A DNA stretch of 64,000 bases from Novosphingobium sp. PC22D (GCF_002556635.1 NZ_MWMO01000002.1:434001-498000), one strand, 5' to 3'; counted from the stretch's first letter, positions 9,359 to 17,760 are shown. The notes: generated by a model from the letters alone, not told the origin. Made by a program: numbers and translations.

Positions 9359-9598
9359 TCTATGCACCTGTCAGTTCGTGGGTGAGGCGAATCGGTTCTG
9401 CCCCATTCCTGCCGTCCGTTCTTTGCGTATTGTCACTATGCATTGCGGCCGGGTCGCGGCGAGGCCGCGATCTTCGGCTCTCTGCCGGATTCGCGTGCAG
9501 TCTTTGCCAATGTCTTGCGAGCGCGCGAGGGACAGGGACCCAGGGTTTCCGACGAGATGCATCTGCATCGGTATCGTCGGCACCCCGGCCTCAGCGCA

Positions 9599-9829
9599 TC
9601 AGTCCTGAAACACCGGCGGCGTGACGGACGTGGCCATCTCGACCACCGCCGCAGGGTTCAGCGGCGGGAACATCACGGTCGCCATCTCCAGGACCTGGTT
9701 CTGCCAGGCGAGCATCATTTCCATGAAACGGACCGGCATGAGCGTGAAGCACTCGAAAAAGATGGGGTCGAAAGCCTCTTCGAGCTTCTGGGTCGGAATG
9801 TCGGTCATCACCGGGATATCCGTGGTCAT
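9599..9829 (-). CDS. Small Met/Phe-rich protein upstream of phaC
   Basis: 76 residues, not assigned to a family. Good SD (GAAGGTG, nine bases before ATG 9829). The middle is one long amphipathic/hydrophobic helix rich in Met, Phe and Trp (FECFTLMPVRFMEMMLAWQN), flanked by an acidic N-terminus and a Pro-rich C-terminus. No signal peptide. It is transcribed in the same direction as phaC, 240 bp upstream. The size, helix and position would fit a granule-associated or regulatory mini-phasin, but this is inference. A similar-looking tiny protein lies at 27715-27921. Confidence 0.7.
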   Translation of the reverse strand: MTTDIPVMTDIPTQKLEEAFDPIFFECFTLMPVRFMEMMLAWQNQVLEMATVMFPPLNPAAVVEMATSVTPPVFQD

Positions 9830-9915
9830 CGTCTTGCACCTTCAGCACGCGTGGATTGCCCCCGGCGCGCAGTCTAACGCACCCGTTTTGACTTTTCGAG
9901 ACGATTGCGCCGGAT

Positions 9916-10425
9916 TCAGGAAGAGCGGAGGAAACCGATATTGCCCGCGTCCGCCTCCTGGAACAGCGAGGCGAGAACGTAGTTCGTGTCGACACCGGGC
10001 ATCGCCTGCATCACCCTGTGGTCCCCGGCGTAGGAAACCATGCGCGAGGCGCGCTCGGAGATCCGCCAACCGTGCCAGGTCCGCACGAGTACGTCGTCGT
10101 ACCACCCGGTCGAGGTGAACAAGCCTTCGCCATCGTCGAGTTCGCGCCGGAAGCGCGCCGAGACGTAGCTGAACGCCCGTGCCTCGTCTCCCTCGACCTG
10201 GACCGTGTGCCCCGACGTCATGTGCTGGGTCGCGGAGAATCCGGCGTGAATATCCTGGTATGCCGAAATCAGCGTGTCGAGGCCGTCGATCGCGGCGCCG
10301 GCGCCGAAGTCCAGATGCACTGTATCGGTGAATACCTGCCGGAACAGCTCGTAGCGGCGCGAATCGGTGGCCACCGCATAGAGGTTCACGACGTTAACGA
10401 TCTGGGAGATATCGTCAGCCGTCAT
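9916..10425 (-). CDS. SnoaL-like/NTF2-fold protein
   Basis: 169 residues from ATG 10425 (MTADDISQIVNVVNLYAVAT). The pattern is that of the SnoaL_4 group: N-terminal helix, DSRRYELFRQVFTDTVHLDF, then FSATQHMTSGHTVQVEGDEA and a Trp-rich sheet (STGWYDDVLVRTWHGWRIS). Members include dehydratases and isomerases acting on small ring compounds and also non-enzymatic proteins; no specific reaction can be claimed. A purine-rich AAGGAAG precedes the start. Divergent from the truncated SDR gene, separated by about 295 bp that hold the two promoters and no other gene I can see. Confidence 0.85.
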   Translation of the reverse strand: MTADDISQIVNVVNLYAVATDSRRYELFRQVFTDTVHLDFGAGAAIDGLDTLISAYQDIHAGFSATQHMTSGHTVQVEGDEARAFSYVSARFRRELDDGEGLFTSTGWYDDVLVRTWHGWRISERASRMVSYAGDHRVMQAMPGVDTNYVLASLFQEADAGNIGFLRSS

Positions 10426-10720
10426 TTCTTTCGCTTCCTTGTCCTGCAATGCTCGCAGGCGGGCCGGTCGATACCGGCTCTCGCGCCCGCCGTTCCCCTG
10501 ACAAGATCCGGTTCCGCTGGCAAGGCATCGCCGGCGAGCTCGCCGAAGGCACGGCGGGCCTGGCCCGAATACGGCCCGGTTCGCGAAACGATCGCATTTG
10601 CGCGACAATGCGGACCACGCGCCCGTCCTTCGTGCTGAAACCTCCGGAACATCCCTCTGGGACAAGCGCGACAGGCCGTGCCGGGTATAGTCCGAGCCGA
10701 GAATTGGGGGAGAGGATGGC

Positions 10721-11407
10721 ATGACGAGGGACCTGGCGGACAAGACCGCACTCGTGACCGGGAGCAGCCGCGGACTCGGCCGCGAAATGGCGAAACGCCT
10801 GGCCGAGGCCGGGGCGCTGGTCGCGGTCAATTACGCCAGCAACGCCGAGGCCGCCGAAGAGACCGTCGAGGAGATCGCGGCGGCGGGCGGCGCGGCCTTC
10901 GCGATCCGGGGGCAGCTCGGAGACGCCGCCACCGCGCAAGCGCTGGCGGCGAGCCTTTCACGCGAACTCACCGCCCGCAGCGGAAGCGGCCGGCTCGATA
11001 TCCTCGTCAACAACATCGGCGGGGGCGACTACGCGCGGATTGCCGACGTGTCGCAGGAGGCCTACGACCAGACCTTCTCGAACAACGTGCGCGGCGCGTT
11101 CTTCCTGACGCAGGCGCTGCTCGACACGATCGCCGACAACGGCCGCGTGATCAATATCTCCTCGACCGGGGCCAGGCTCACCGATCCCGGCATCATCGTC
11201 TACACCATGGCCAAGGCCGCGGTCGACGCCTTCACCCGCGTGCTCGCGGCGGAACTTGGGCCGCGCGGCATCACCGTCAACTCGGTCGCTCCCGGCTTCA
11301 CAGCGGGAGAGACCAACCGGCACGTCGCGCACGGCAACCGGGTTGACCAAGGCCCGCCGAGATGCGAAATCGCTTGTTATTGCGAATCACTTGCATTAGC
11401 AAAATGA
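10721..11407 (+). CDS. SDR oxidoreductase lacking its C-terminus (probable remnant)
   Basis: Short-chain dehydrogenase, 228 codons. Glycine motif TGSSRGLG at about 14-21, NNIG at about 93-96, catalytic Ser in INISSTGARL and Tyr-x-x-x-Lys in YTMAKAA are all present, and SVAPGFTAGET follows as expected. After about residue 203 (NRHVA) similarity to the family stops and an unrelated tail (HGNRVDQGPP...) runs to TGA. The usual 45-50 C-terminal residues that close the substrate pocket are missing, and no other frame downstream restores them, so a deletion has joined it to the promoter of the next gene. It may be inactive. Confidence 0.75.
   Translation: MTRDLADKTALVTGSSRGLGREMAKRLAEAGALVAVNYASNAEAAEETVEEIAAAGGAAFAIRGQLGDAATAQALAASLSRELTARSGSGRLDILVNNIGGGDYARIADVSQEAYDQTFSNNVRGAFFLTQALLDTIADNGRVINISSTGARLTDPGIIVYTMAKAAVDAFTRVLAAELGPRGITVNSVAPGFTAGETNRHVAHGNRVDQGPPRCEIACYCESLALAK
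11381..11395 (+). promoter_or_regulatory. Fur-box-like palindrome
   Basis: TGCGAATCACTTGCA: a 7-1-7 imperfect palindrome (TGCGAAT / TGCAAGT, 5 of 7 matching) resembling alphaproteobacterial Fur sites. It is set in a local AT-rich stretch and lies about 100 bp upstream of the start of the 147-residue gene that precedes fpr. Iron control of fpr is plausible but inferred. Confidence 0.4.
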
Positions 11408-11496
11408 ATGATGGCGAGACCGATTTCGTCAGGGTGTCCGCCGCAGCGCCAGTGCGCGTCGGTAACACCACGAAACCCCGCTGACCGGAGCGAACC

Positions 11497-11940
11497 ATGT
11501 ACGACTTTATCGAACAGCCCGTCGCCAACCTCGACCGCAGCGGTCGCTTTCTGGTCTGGGCGACGCGCGGCTGGGCCAGGGCGATCGCGGCGCGACGCTG
11601 TCCTCCGCGCGTCCTCATGCGCGGCTTCAACGCTCACGGCCTGATGGACATGCTGCCGCACTTCCACCTCGCGATGGTGCTGCTCAACCTCGAAGGCCGC
11701 GACAAGTTGGCGGTGGCGCCGCTTGAACACCGCGACATCGTCGAGCACGAGGCCGTCCTGCTGGCGCTCTGGCGCGACGTCGCCTTCGGCAGGGAGGCTC
11801 GCGTCCGCGCAACGCTGGCGCTGCTGGTCAACGAAGAGGCGGTCACGCCGCTGCTGCGCGCGCTGAATTCGTGCTCCGCCGAGATGACCCATGGCGGCTT
11901 CGAACCCTCGGCGCTCCACATTCATGCATCGGAGGATTGA
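11497..11940 (+). CDS. Protein of unknown function upstream of fpr
   Basis: 147 residues, not recognised. Good SD (GGAGCG) before ATG 11497 (MYDFIEQPVANLDRSGRFLV). Alpha-helical, with a Trp/Arg-rich N-terminus (WATRGWARAI), His-rich stretch (MLPHFHLAMVLLN) and C-terminal MTHGGFEPSALHIHASED; no signal peptide or membrane span. The stop lies four bases before the fpr ATG and its last codons contain the fpr SD, so the pair forms a coupled operon. A role alongside the reductase, in iron or redox metabolism, is inferred from position only. Confidence 0.8.
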   Translation: MYDFIEQPVANLDRSGRFLVWATRGWARAIAARRCPPRVLMRGFNAHGLMDMLPHFHLAMVLLNLEGRDKLAVAPLEHRDIVEHEAVLLALWRDVAFGREARVRATLALLVNEEAVTPLLRALNSCSAEMTHGGFEPSALHIHASED

Positions 11941-11944
11941 TGTG

Positions 11945-12757
11945 ATGAGCAACCGCAAGGCCTCGGCGGCCGCCCTTCCCGCTTCCGCCGCGCTCACGAT
12001 CGAGGAGGTGCGCGCCGTGCGCCACTGGAACGCGCACTTGTTCAGCTTCTCGATCTCGCGCCCGCCCTCGTTCCGGTTCCGCTCGGGCGAGTTCGTCATG
12101 ATTGGCCTGCCGGGCGACGGCCGCCCCTTGCTGCGCGCCTACTCGATCGCGAGCCCGGCCTGGTCGGACGAGCTGGAGTTTCTCTCGATCAAGGTGCCCG
12201 ACGGCCCGCTGACCTCGCGCCTCCAGACGATCGAGCCCGGCGACCAGGTCTATCTGGGACGCAAGCCCACCGGAACGCTCGTGGCCGACGCCCTGCGCCC
12301 GGGCAAGCGGCTGTTCCTGCTGAGCACCGGCACCGGCCTCGCGCCCTTCCTGTCGCTGGTTCGCGATCCCGACATCTACGACCGCTTCGGCCAGATCGTG
12401 GTCGTGCATTGCGTGCGGCAGGTCAGCGACCTCGCGTTCCGAGACGAGCTGGAAAGCCATCTCGCCGACGATCCGCTGGTCAGCGACCAGGCCTTGCTGC
12501 AGCTCAGCTACATTCCGACCGTGACCCGCGAGGCGTTCCACACCCAAGGCCGCATCGGCAGCCTGATCGCCGACGGCACTCTCTTCCGCGGCCTCGGCGG
12601 AGCGCATCGTTTCGATCCCCAGACCGACCGCGCCATGCTGTGCGGCAGCATGGACATGATCCGCGACCTGGCGGCCGATCTGGAACGCGAAGGCTTCGTC
12701 GAAGGCTCCAACGCCAGCCCGGGCGACTTCGTGATCGAGCGCGCCTTCGTGGGATAA
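11945..12757 (+). CDS. fpr: Ferredoxin--NADP(+) reductase
   Basis: FAD enzyme exchanging electrons between NADPH and ferredoxin/flavodoxin. 270 residues. FAD motif LLRAYSIASP (about 60-70), NADP pyrophosphate motif STGTGLAPFLS (about 123-133), CGSMDMIRDL, and the bacterial-type C-terminus DFVIERAFVG. Start ATG 11945 has GGAGG about 11 bases upstream. It belongs to the bacterial FPR subfamily, which often serves oxidative stress defence and Fe-S cluster supply. A possible Fur site lies upstream of the operon. Confidence 0.94.
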   Translation: MSNRKASAAALPASAALTIEEVRAVRHWNAHLFSFSISRPPSFRFRSGEFVMIGLPGDGRPLLRAYSIASPAWSDELEFLSIKVPDGPLTSRLQTIEPGDQVYLGRKPTGTLVADALRPGKRLFLLSTGTGLAPFLSLVRDPDIYDRFGQIVVVHCVRQVSDLAFRDELESHLADDPLVSDQALLQLSYIPTVTREAFHTQGRIGSLIADGTLFRGLGGAHRFDPQTDRAMLCGSMDMIRDLAADLEREGFVEGSNASPGDFVIERAFVG

Positions 12758-12809
12758 CGGAATTCGGCGCGGCGTGTGCGAGCCCGTCTCGGCAGCCGCC
12801 CGCACGTCG

Positions 12810-14072
12810 CTACCGCTGGACGAGCGCCGCCGCTGGCGCCTCGTTCAAGGCCAACGCTTCGGCCTGTCCGCATTCGCTCGCGGGGTCGCTGCTTGCCACT
12901 GCCGCCGGGCGTGTCACTTCCGCCATGCCCTGCCTCGCGTCACGTCCGTAGATGTCGGGGTGGAATGCAACGCCGCCCTCCTCGCTTGCGCTCGCGGTAA
13001 AATAGGCGATGTAGACCGGGAGAGCCCGCTCCAGCGGCACGGTCGTGGTCACCCGACGCGCGACGACGGCATCGATCTGCTCGCGCGACATCGTTCCGGC
13101 GAGCAGGGTTCGGGCGAAATCGAGCGCATGGTCGACGCGCACGCAGCCATGGCTGAACGCACGAACCTCGCGATCGAACAGGGCCTTGCTCGGCGTATCG
13201 TGCATGTAGACCGTATAGGGGTTGGGCATGTCGAGCTTCATTTCGCCCAGGGCATTGGTCGGGCCGGGCTTCTGGCGGACCTGGCCGCCGCTGCGCACAT
13301 AGCCGGCGCTTGCCGGAAAGACGCCGCGCTTCTCGCGCACGATACTGGCCGGGACCGTCCACCAGGGATTGAGGATCACGCCGGTCACTTGCGCCGAAAA
13401 GATCGGGGTGGGCGTGGATCTCTTGCCCACGATCACGCGCCAGCGGCTCGGTTCGCGTCCTTGCAGCGAGAGCCGCGCCTCGAAGGCCGCCGCGTTCACC
13501 AGGATGTAGTCGGAGCCCAGCACGCGGGGCATCCAGCGCCAGCGCTCCATGTTGAGCGCGAGGGTGCGCCGGCGCGCGGGGTCGGATTCGACGCCGTACT
13601 GCCTGCGCAAGGCGGCGTAGTCGCGATGGGCCGGACGCAGACCCTCGAAAAACGAATCCAGGCTGTTCATCGCCAAGGCGCGAGCCAGCCGCTCTCGCAG
13701 GTCGACCGAAGAGTCAGTGTCGGTGATATGCCAGCCCGCGCGGCGCGAGGCGGGAACGGCGCCCAGCAGGTGCCAACGGGCCAGCCGCAGCGCCAGCGCC
13801 GTCGCTTCGCCGTCGATGGCGGCCCCGTCGCCCGAGGCGATCGCGTCGTCAAGCGACGTCGTATCCAGCGCGGGAAGCGCATCTTCCGGCGCCCTGGCGG
13901 CCCAGACCTTCAGGCGATCGGCCTCGTGCCGCGTCCAGCCTGCGACGGACTGCGCCGCAACGGGTGTCGCGCCGAGCGTCACGTACGCCAGCAAAATCGG
14001 CAACCGACGAAGCAGACCCGCTCGGGCGATGTGTTCACTATTGCAAACAAGCCACAGGCTTCCCAGTTTCAA
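12810..14072 (-). CDS. L,D-transpeptidase (YcbB/LdtD-like)
   Basis: Periplasmic peptidoglycan cross-linking enzyme forming 3-3 links. About 420 residues. Catalytic motif SHGCVRVDHA (nucleophile Cys about 310) preceded by YTVYMHDTPSK and NPWWTVPASI, typical of the YcbB branch. Start: a TTG at 14072 with AGGAG seven bases upstream gives MKLGSLWLV... and a signal sequence ending ...ATPVAAQ. A TTG nine codons further out is also open but lacks an SD. The promoter is shared with the divergent gene at 14103 within about 30 bp. Confidence 0.88.
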   Translation of the reverse strand: MKLGSLWLVCNSEHIARAGLLRRLPILLAYVTLGATPVAAQSVAGWTRHEADRLKVWAARAPEDALPALDTTSLDDAIASGDGAAIDGEATALALRLARWHLLGAVPASRRAGWHITDTDSSVDLRERLARALAMNSLDSFFEGLRPAHRDYAALRRQYGVESDPARRRTLALNMERWRWMPRVLGSDYILVNAAAFEARLSLQGREPSRWRVIVGKRSTPTPIFSAQVTGVILNPWWTVPASIVREKRGVFPASAGYVRSGGQVRQKPGPTNALGEMKLDMPNPYTVYMHDTPSKALFDREVRAFSHGCVRVDHALDFARTLLAGTMSREQIDAVVARRVTTTVPLERALPVYIAYFTASASEEGGVAFHPDIYGRDARQGMAEVTRPAAVASSDPASECGQAEALALNEAPAAALVQR

Positions 14073-14102
14073 AGAAACAACTCCTAATTGGGTTCGCAAG
14101 AC

Positions 14103-14702
14103 ATGACATTCAGCAGGCGCACGCTTCTGGGCGCCATTGCTGCAGGTTCAACCGGCCTTATTTCTCCGCGCGTATTCGCCGCGGTCAAATCGGATAGCCG
14201 CCCTGACCTGCTTCGCAAGGCAATGGCCGCTCTCGATACGCATTCTTCCAGGATTCCGCACCGGGATTTGATCGGGCTCGTCGATTTTTCGGTTCCTTCG
14301 GCAGTACCCCGGCTGCAACTGGTGGACGTCGCCGGGGGCCGTGTGATCAGCCATCATCTCGTCGCCCACGGCAAGGGATCCGATCCGGCGAACACCGGTG
14401 TCGTGCAGAAATTCTCAAACCGGCCGGGTTCCAACGCGTCCAGCCACGGCGCCTTTCTCACCGCCAACTCCTACTACGGCAAGCACGGCAAATCGCGGCG
14501 GCTTATCGGGCTCGATCCCGAGAACGACAACGCGCTGGCCCGTGCCATCGTCATTCATAGCGCAAGTTACGTGGACCCGATCATGGCGCGCTCGCAAGGC
14601 CGCATCGGTCGGAGCCTCGGCTGCTTCACCCTGACGCGCGGCGATCTCTCCGAGGTGTTATCCCGGCTTGGTGAGGGCCGGATGCTCTTCGCCGCGAGGT
14701 AG
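14103..14702 (+). CDS. L,D-transpeptidase catalytic-domain protein (YkuD_2 type), Tat-like signal
   Basis: 199 residues. N-terminus MTFSRRTLLGAIAAGSTG has a twin-arginine-like signal with Ala-rich h-region and cleavage near VFAAV. The YkuD_2 core shows SSHGAFLTA, VIHSASYVD (His about 149) and GRSLGCFTL (Cys about 173). Predicted to act on peptidoglycan in the periplasm; the exact reaction is unproven for this family. Divergent from a classical L,D-transpeptidase, so the two may be co-regulated. ATG 14103 is used; a TTG five codons upstream overlaps the promoter. Confidence 0.88.
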   Translation: MTFSRRTLLGAIAAGSTGLISPRVFAAVKSDSRPDLLRKAMAALDTHSSRIPHRDLIGLVDFSVPSAVPRLQLVDVAGGRVISHHLVAHGKGSDPANTGVVQKFSNRPGSNASSHGAFLTANSYYGKHGKSRRLIGLDPENDNALARAIVIHSASYVDPIMARSQGRIGRSLGCFTLTRGDLSEVLSRLGEGRMLFAAR

Positions 14703-14762
14703 AGGCCCGACAGGCGGATGGAGGCTTCGGCGCAAGCCGGTCACCTTGTCCGTCGGTCTCCC

Positions 14763-16022
14763 TCAGAAACCGCCCGTCAGGGCATTGAGCTGCCACGCCG
14801 CGACAAGCCGCTGGCCCTGGGCTTCGAGCAGCGCCGCCCGGGCTTCGGCCGCCTCGCGCTCGGCATCGAGCACGGCGAGAACCGGCACCGCGCCGACCTG
14901 CGCTTCCAGTTTGCGGCCACGAAGCGCCTCGTCGGCGGCTTCGCTCTGCAACTGGGTCGCCTCCACCATCCGCCGCGCGGCGGCAAGCCCCGTCCAGGCG
15001 TCGATCACCAGACCTTCCAGCACTTGATCGGCCTGACGCAGCCGCGCCATGCTGGCATCGAGATCGGCATCGGCGGCGCGGGCCTGACTGGCGACGCGAC
15101 CGCCCGCGAAGAGCGTCCACCGCCCGCGAATGCCGACTGCGACGGAATCCGCGCGATAGTCGGAGAAGAACTGGTCGCGCACATGGTCGGCCTCGACGAA
15201 GGCCATGACCTGCGGCATACCTTCGGCCCGTGCCCCGCGCGCGCCCGCTTTCGCAACATCCACCGCCGTCTTCGCCTGCTGCAACGACGGATTGGCGGCG
15301 CGCGCCAGATCGAGCGCTTCGTCCAGCGTCGGCGGCGTTGCCGGCAGATCCGGAAGTCCAGCCAGTTCGCCCGCCGGCTTGCCGGTCAGCCGCTCGAAGG
15401 CGGCTTCGGCCGAGGCCAGACGCCCCTTCGCCCGCGCCTGCCAGGCTTCCGACTCGGCCCTGCGAGCCCGCGCCTGCGCAAGCTCGGAACTCGCGATCTC
15501 ACCCGACTGGAAGCGAAGCAGCGCCTGCCGCTCCACTTCGGTCAGTTCGGTGACGAGGCGACCGAAACGCGCATCGAGCTTGCGCGCGGTCAGCACCTCG
15601 GCATAGGCGGAAATGGTCTGCACCACCGTCTGCAAGCGCGCGTGCTCGGCCTGGAAGCCGGCGATCTGCGCACCGCCGCTGGCCTGATCGATTGCCGCCG
15701 CGATCCGACCGCCGGCGTAGAGAGGCATTTCCGCCGTTCCCTGCACGGCCAGCGGCGTGGTGTTCGCGGCGGTGATGCCGAAAAACCCGCCGTTGTCGAT
15801 CCGGCCTTTCCCGACCGATCCCTCGACGCGAAGCAAGGGATTTCCTTCCGCCTTGGCGCGATCGAGGCGCGCCTTCGCCGCCGTTTCCTGCGCCCTCGCA
15901 GCCGCGAGCGCGGGCGCGTTCGCAAGCGCGTCGGCGATGGCGGCGTCGAGATCCGATGCCGCCGTGGCGGGCGAGGCGGCCAGACACGATACCGGCAGGA
16001 GGGCAAGCAGCAGGCGACGCAT
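14763..16022 (-). CDS. TolC-family outer-membrane efflux protein
   Basis: Outer-membrane channel/tunnel component. 419 residues: signal peptide (MRRLLLALLPVSCLAASPATA), then two repeated TolC halves with long Ala/Glu/Arg-rich coiled coils (MPLYAGGRIAAAIDQASGG in the first, WTLFAGGRVASQARAADADL in the second, the hallmark 'lfaGGr' segments). It is nine bases downstream of the DUF2892 gene and on the same strand as SQR. The matching RND pump and adaptor are encoded on the opposite strand of the same locus, so this is probably their outer-membrane partner. Confidence 0.92.
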   Translation of the reverse strand: MRRLLLALLPVSCLAASPATAASDLDAAIADALANAPALAAARAQETAAKARLDRAKAEGNPLLRVEGSVGKGRIDNGGFFGITAANTTPLAVQGTAEMPLYAGGRIAAAIDQASGGAQIAGFQAEHARLQTVVQTISAYAEVLTARKLDARFGRLVTELTEVERQALLRFQSGEIASSELAQARARRAESEAWQARAKGRLASAEAAFERLTGKPAGELAGLPDLPATPPTLDEALDLARAANPSLQQAKTAVDVAKAGARGARAEGMPQVMAFVEADHVRDQFFSDYRADSVAVGIRGRWTLFAGGRVASQARAADADLDASMARLRQADQVLEGLVIDAWTGLAAARRMVEATQLQSEAADEALRGRKLEAQVGAVPVLAVLDAEREAAEARAALLEAQGQRLVAAWQLNALTGGF

Positions 16023-16031
16023 CGCGGTCTC

Positions 16032-16235
16032 TCAGCGGAAAGCGTTTCCGGGGGCGACGCCAAGTTTCCGGAAGATCACCGCCGCCGGGCAGAAGCCGGT
16101 GAAGCTTGCCTGGATCATGTTGAGTCCGGCGAAGATAGTCAGCCCGATCCAGTAGGGATGGACATAGATCGCAAGGATCGCACTGGCCAGAACCACCACG
16201 CCGGCGAAGCGAAGAACGGCAACATCGAGATTCAT
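16032..16235 (-). CDS. DUF2892 / YgaP-type small membrane protein
   Basis: 67 residues from ATG 16235 with SD GAGGAG. Two hydrophobic segments (VAVLRFAGVVVLASAILAIY and WIGLTIFAGLNMIQASF) followed by the conserved CPAAVIFRKLGV end. DUF2892 is the membrane part of YgaP, where it is fused to rhodanese; here the rhodanese is a separate gene across the divergent promoter. The start sits 11 bases before the SQR stop region, so it is coupled to SQR. Its role in sulfur handling is inferred from these associations. Confidence 0.88.
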   Translation of the reverse strand: MNLDVAVLRFAGVVVLASAILAIYVHPYWIGLTIFAGLNMIQASFTGFCPAAVIFRKLGVAPGNAFR

Positions 16236-16246
16236 CGGTCGTCTCC

Positions 16247-17527
16247 TCACTTGAACCGCAACTTGCGGATGCCGAGCACGTGCATGGCGAGCTTCTCATA
16301 GAATGGTTCGCTGGAACCGCGCCGCACCTTGTGGAGAAAGTACTTCTCGAAGCCGACTTTCGCCAAATGGACCCACTTGCCGTTCGATGACCAGTTGAGG
16401 TTGCGCGGCGGGATCTGCGGCTGGGCGACGAAGGCGACGCCGCCGTCGCCGAAATCGGCCAGGCATACCGCATTCCAGGTCGCTTCCTCGGCGGGCTCCT
16501 TGCCGTCGAGTGCCAGCTTCAGATTGGCGGTGATCGCGGCGACCATCGATTCGATCATGAACCCCGTCTTGGGTACGCCGACCGGAACCGGAGTTGGCCC
16601 CACCGGGGGGATCGCCACGCACACGCCCAGCGAATAGACGTTCTTGAACGTCGGGTTGCGCTGGTGCTTGTCGGCAAGAATGAAGCCGCGTGGATTGACC
16701 AGACCCTCCACGTCCCTGACGGCGGAAATGCCGCGAAAGGCGGGCAGGATCATCGAATAGCCGAACGGCAGGTCGTGCCGGGCCTTGACCGAACCGTCCT
16801 CGGCCAGCTCCTCGCAGTGCATGAGACCGTCCTCGACGCCCAGGATGCGGTTGTTGCACACCCATTTGATGTGGCGCTCGCGCAGCTCGCTTTCGAGCAG
16901 GGCCTTCGTGTCGCCCACGCCGTCGAGTCCGAGGTGGCCGATGTAGGGCTCCGCCGTGACGAACGTCATCGGCACCTTGTCGCGTATCTTGCGCCGCTTG
17001 AGTTCGGTATCGAGGATCAGCGCGAATTCGTAGGCGGGGCCGTAGCACGAGGCCCCCTGCGCGGCGCCCACCACGATCGGACCGGGATCGGCGCAGAAAC
17101 GGTCGAACGCGTCGGCGGCGTCGGCGGCGTGTCCGGTCGTGCATACCGACTGGGTGAAGCCTTGCGGACCGAGCCCGGCGATTTCGTCGAACGCGAGGTC
17201 GGGGCCCGTGGCGATGACGAGATAGTCATAGGCGAGCGAGGTCCCGTCGCGCAGTTCGAGGCGGTTTTCCGCCGGATGCACCCGCTCGGCCCCGGCGCTG
17301 GTGAACCCGATGCCCTTCCGGTGCATGATCGGCGGCAGGTGGACCTTGATCGCCTCGGGCTCGCGCCAGCGGACCGCGATCCACGGATTTGAGGGCACGA
17401 ACCAGTAGTCGTCCTGATCGTTGACCAGCATGACCTCGGCTTTGCCCTTGACCGCGTCGCGTATCTCGTAAGCCGCTATCGTACCGCCCAGCCCAGCTCC
17501 GAGAATGATGATCCGGGGTAACGTCAT
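16247..17527 (-). CDS. sqr: Sulfide:quinone oxidoreductase
   Basis: FAD enzyme oxidising sulfide to persulfide/polysulfide and reducing quinone at the membrane. 426 residues from ATG 17527 (MTLPRIIILGAGLGGTIAAY). Dinucleotide-binding GAGLGG at 10-15, second motif YDYLVIATGPD at about 101-110. The three cysteines expected for SQR are present: Cys129 (SVCTTG), Cys161 (GASCYGPAYEF) and Cys303 (LGVCVAIPPVGPTPVPVGVP). Upstream extension of the frame is rejected. First gene of an sqr-DUF2892-tolC operon, divergent from rhodanese-RND-arsR. Confidence 0.9.
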   Translation of the reverse strand: MTLPRIIILGAGLGGTIAAYEIRDAVKGKAEVMLVNDQDDYWFVPSNPWIAVRWREPEAIKVHLPPIMHRKGIGFTSAGAERVHPAENRLELRDGTSLAYDYLVIATGPDLAFDEIAGLGPQGFTQSVCTTGHAADAADAFDRFCADPGPIVVGAAQGASCYGPAYEFALILDTELKRRKIRDKVPMTFVTAEPYIGHLGLDGVGDTKALLESELRERHIKWVCNNRILGVEDGLMHCEELAEDGSVKARHDLPFGYSMILPAFRGISAVRDVEGLVNPRGFILADKHQRNPTFKNVYSLGVCVAIPPVGPTPVPVGVPKTGFMIESMVAAITANLKLALDGKEPAEEATWNAVCLADFGDGGVAFVAQPQIPPRNLNWSSNGKWVHLAKVGFEKYFLHKVRRGSSEPFYEKLAMHVLGIRKLRFK

Positions 17528-17581
17528 GGCATCCAGCTCCTGTCCGTCGGATGCATCGGCCCGGCCCGCACGCCCATTCAT

Positions 17582-17604
17582 AATGTCCCGCATACCTGGA
17601 CATT
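17582..17604. promoter_or_regulatory. Inverted repeat AATGTCC-N9-GGACATT ahead of sqr
   Basis: A perfect 7-bp inverted repeat with 9-bp spacer, 55-77 bp upstream of the sqr start in the divergent promoter region. Geometry suits a dimeric repressor; the ArsR-family protein encoded at 22421 is the obvious candidate. Binding is inferred. Confidence 0.45.
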
Positions 17605-17673
17605 CCTGCTTGCGGCAGGGACGAAGGGCGATGCACGCCGAGCCGCTCGGAGACAGACGTCCGACCCGACTCA

Positions 17674-17710
17674 ATATCGCCCTTTACTTATATAATGAAA
17701 TTACGATATA
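17674..17710. promoter_or_regulatory. AT-rich divergent promoter island with nested palindromes
   Basis: A sharply AT-rich stretch in GC-rich DNA, 50-87 bp before the rhodanese start. It contains the perfect 8-bp palindrome TTATATAA (17688-17695) flanked by ATATCG (17674-17679) and CGATAT (17704-17709) as inverted arms. This fits an RNA polymerase/ArsR-type operator region for the rhodanese-RND-arsR operon. No consensus was tested. Confidence 0.45.
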
Positions 17711-17760
17711 GCAAGAGAGGTTCAGCAGGCTCCGGATGAGCCGTCTCGAGAGGCAGGAAA

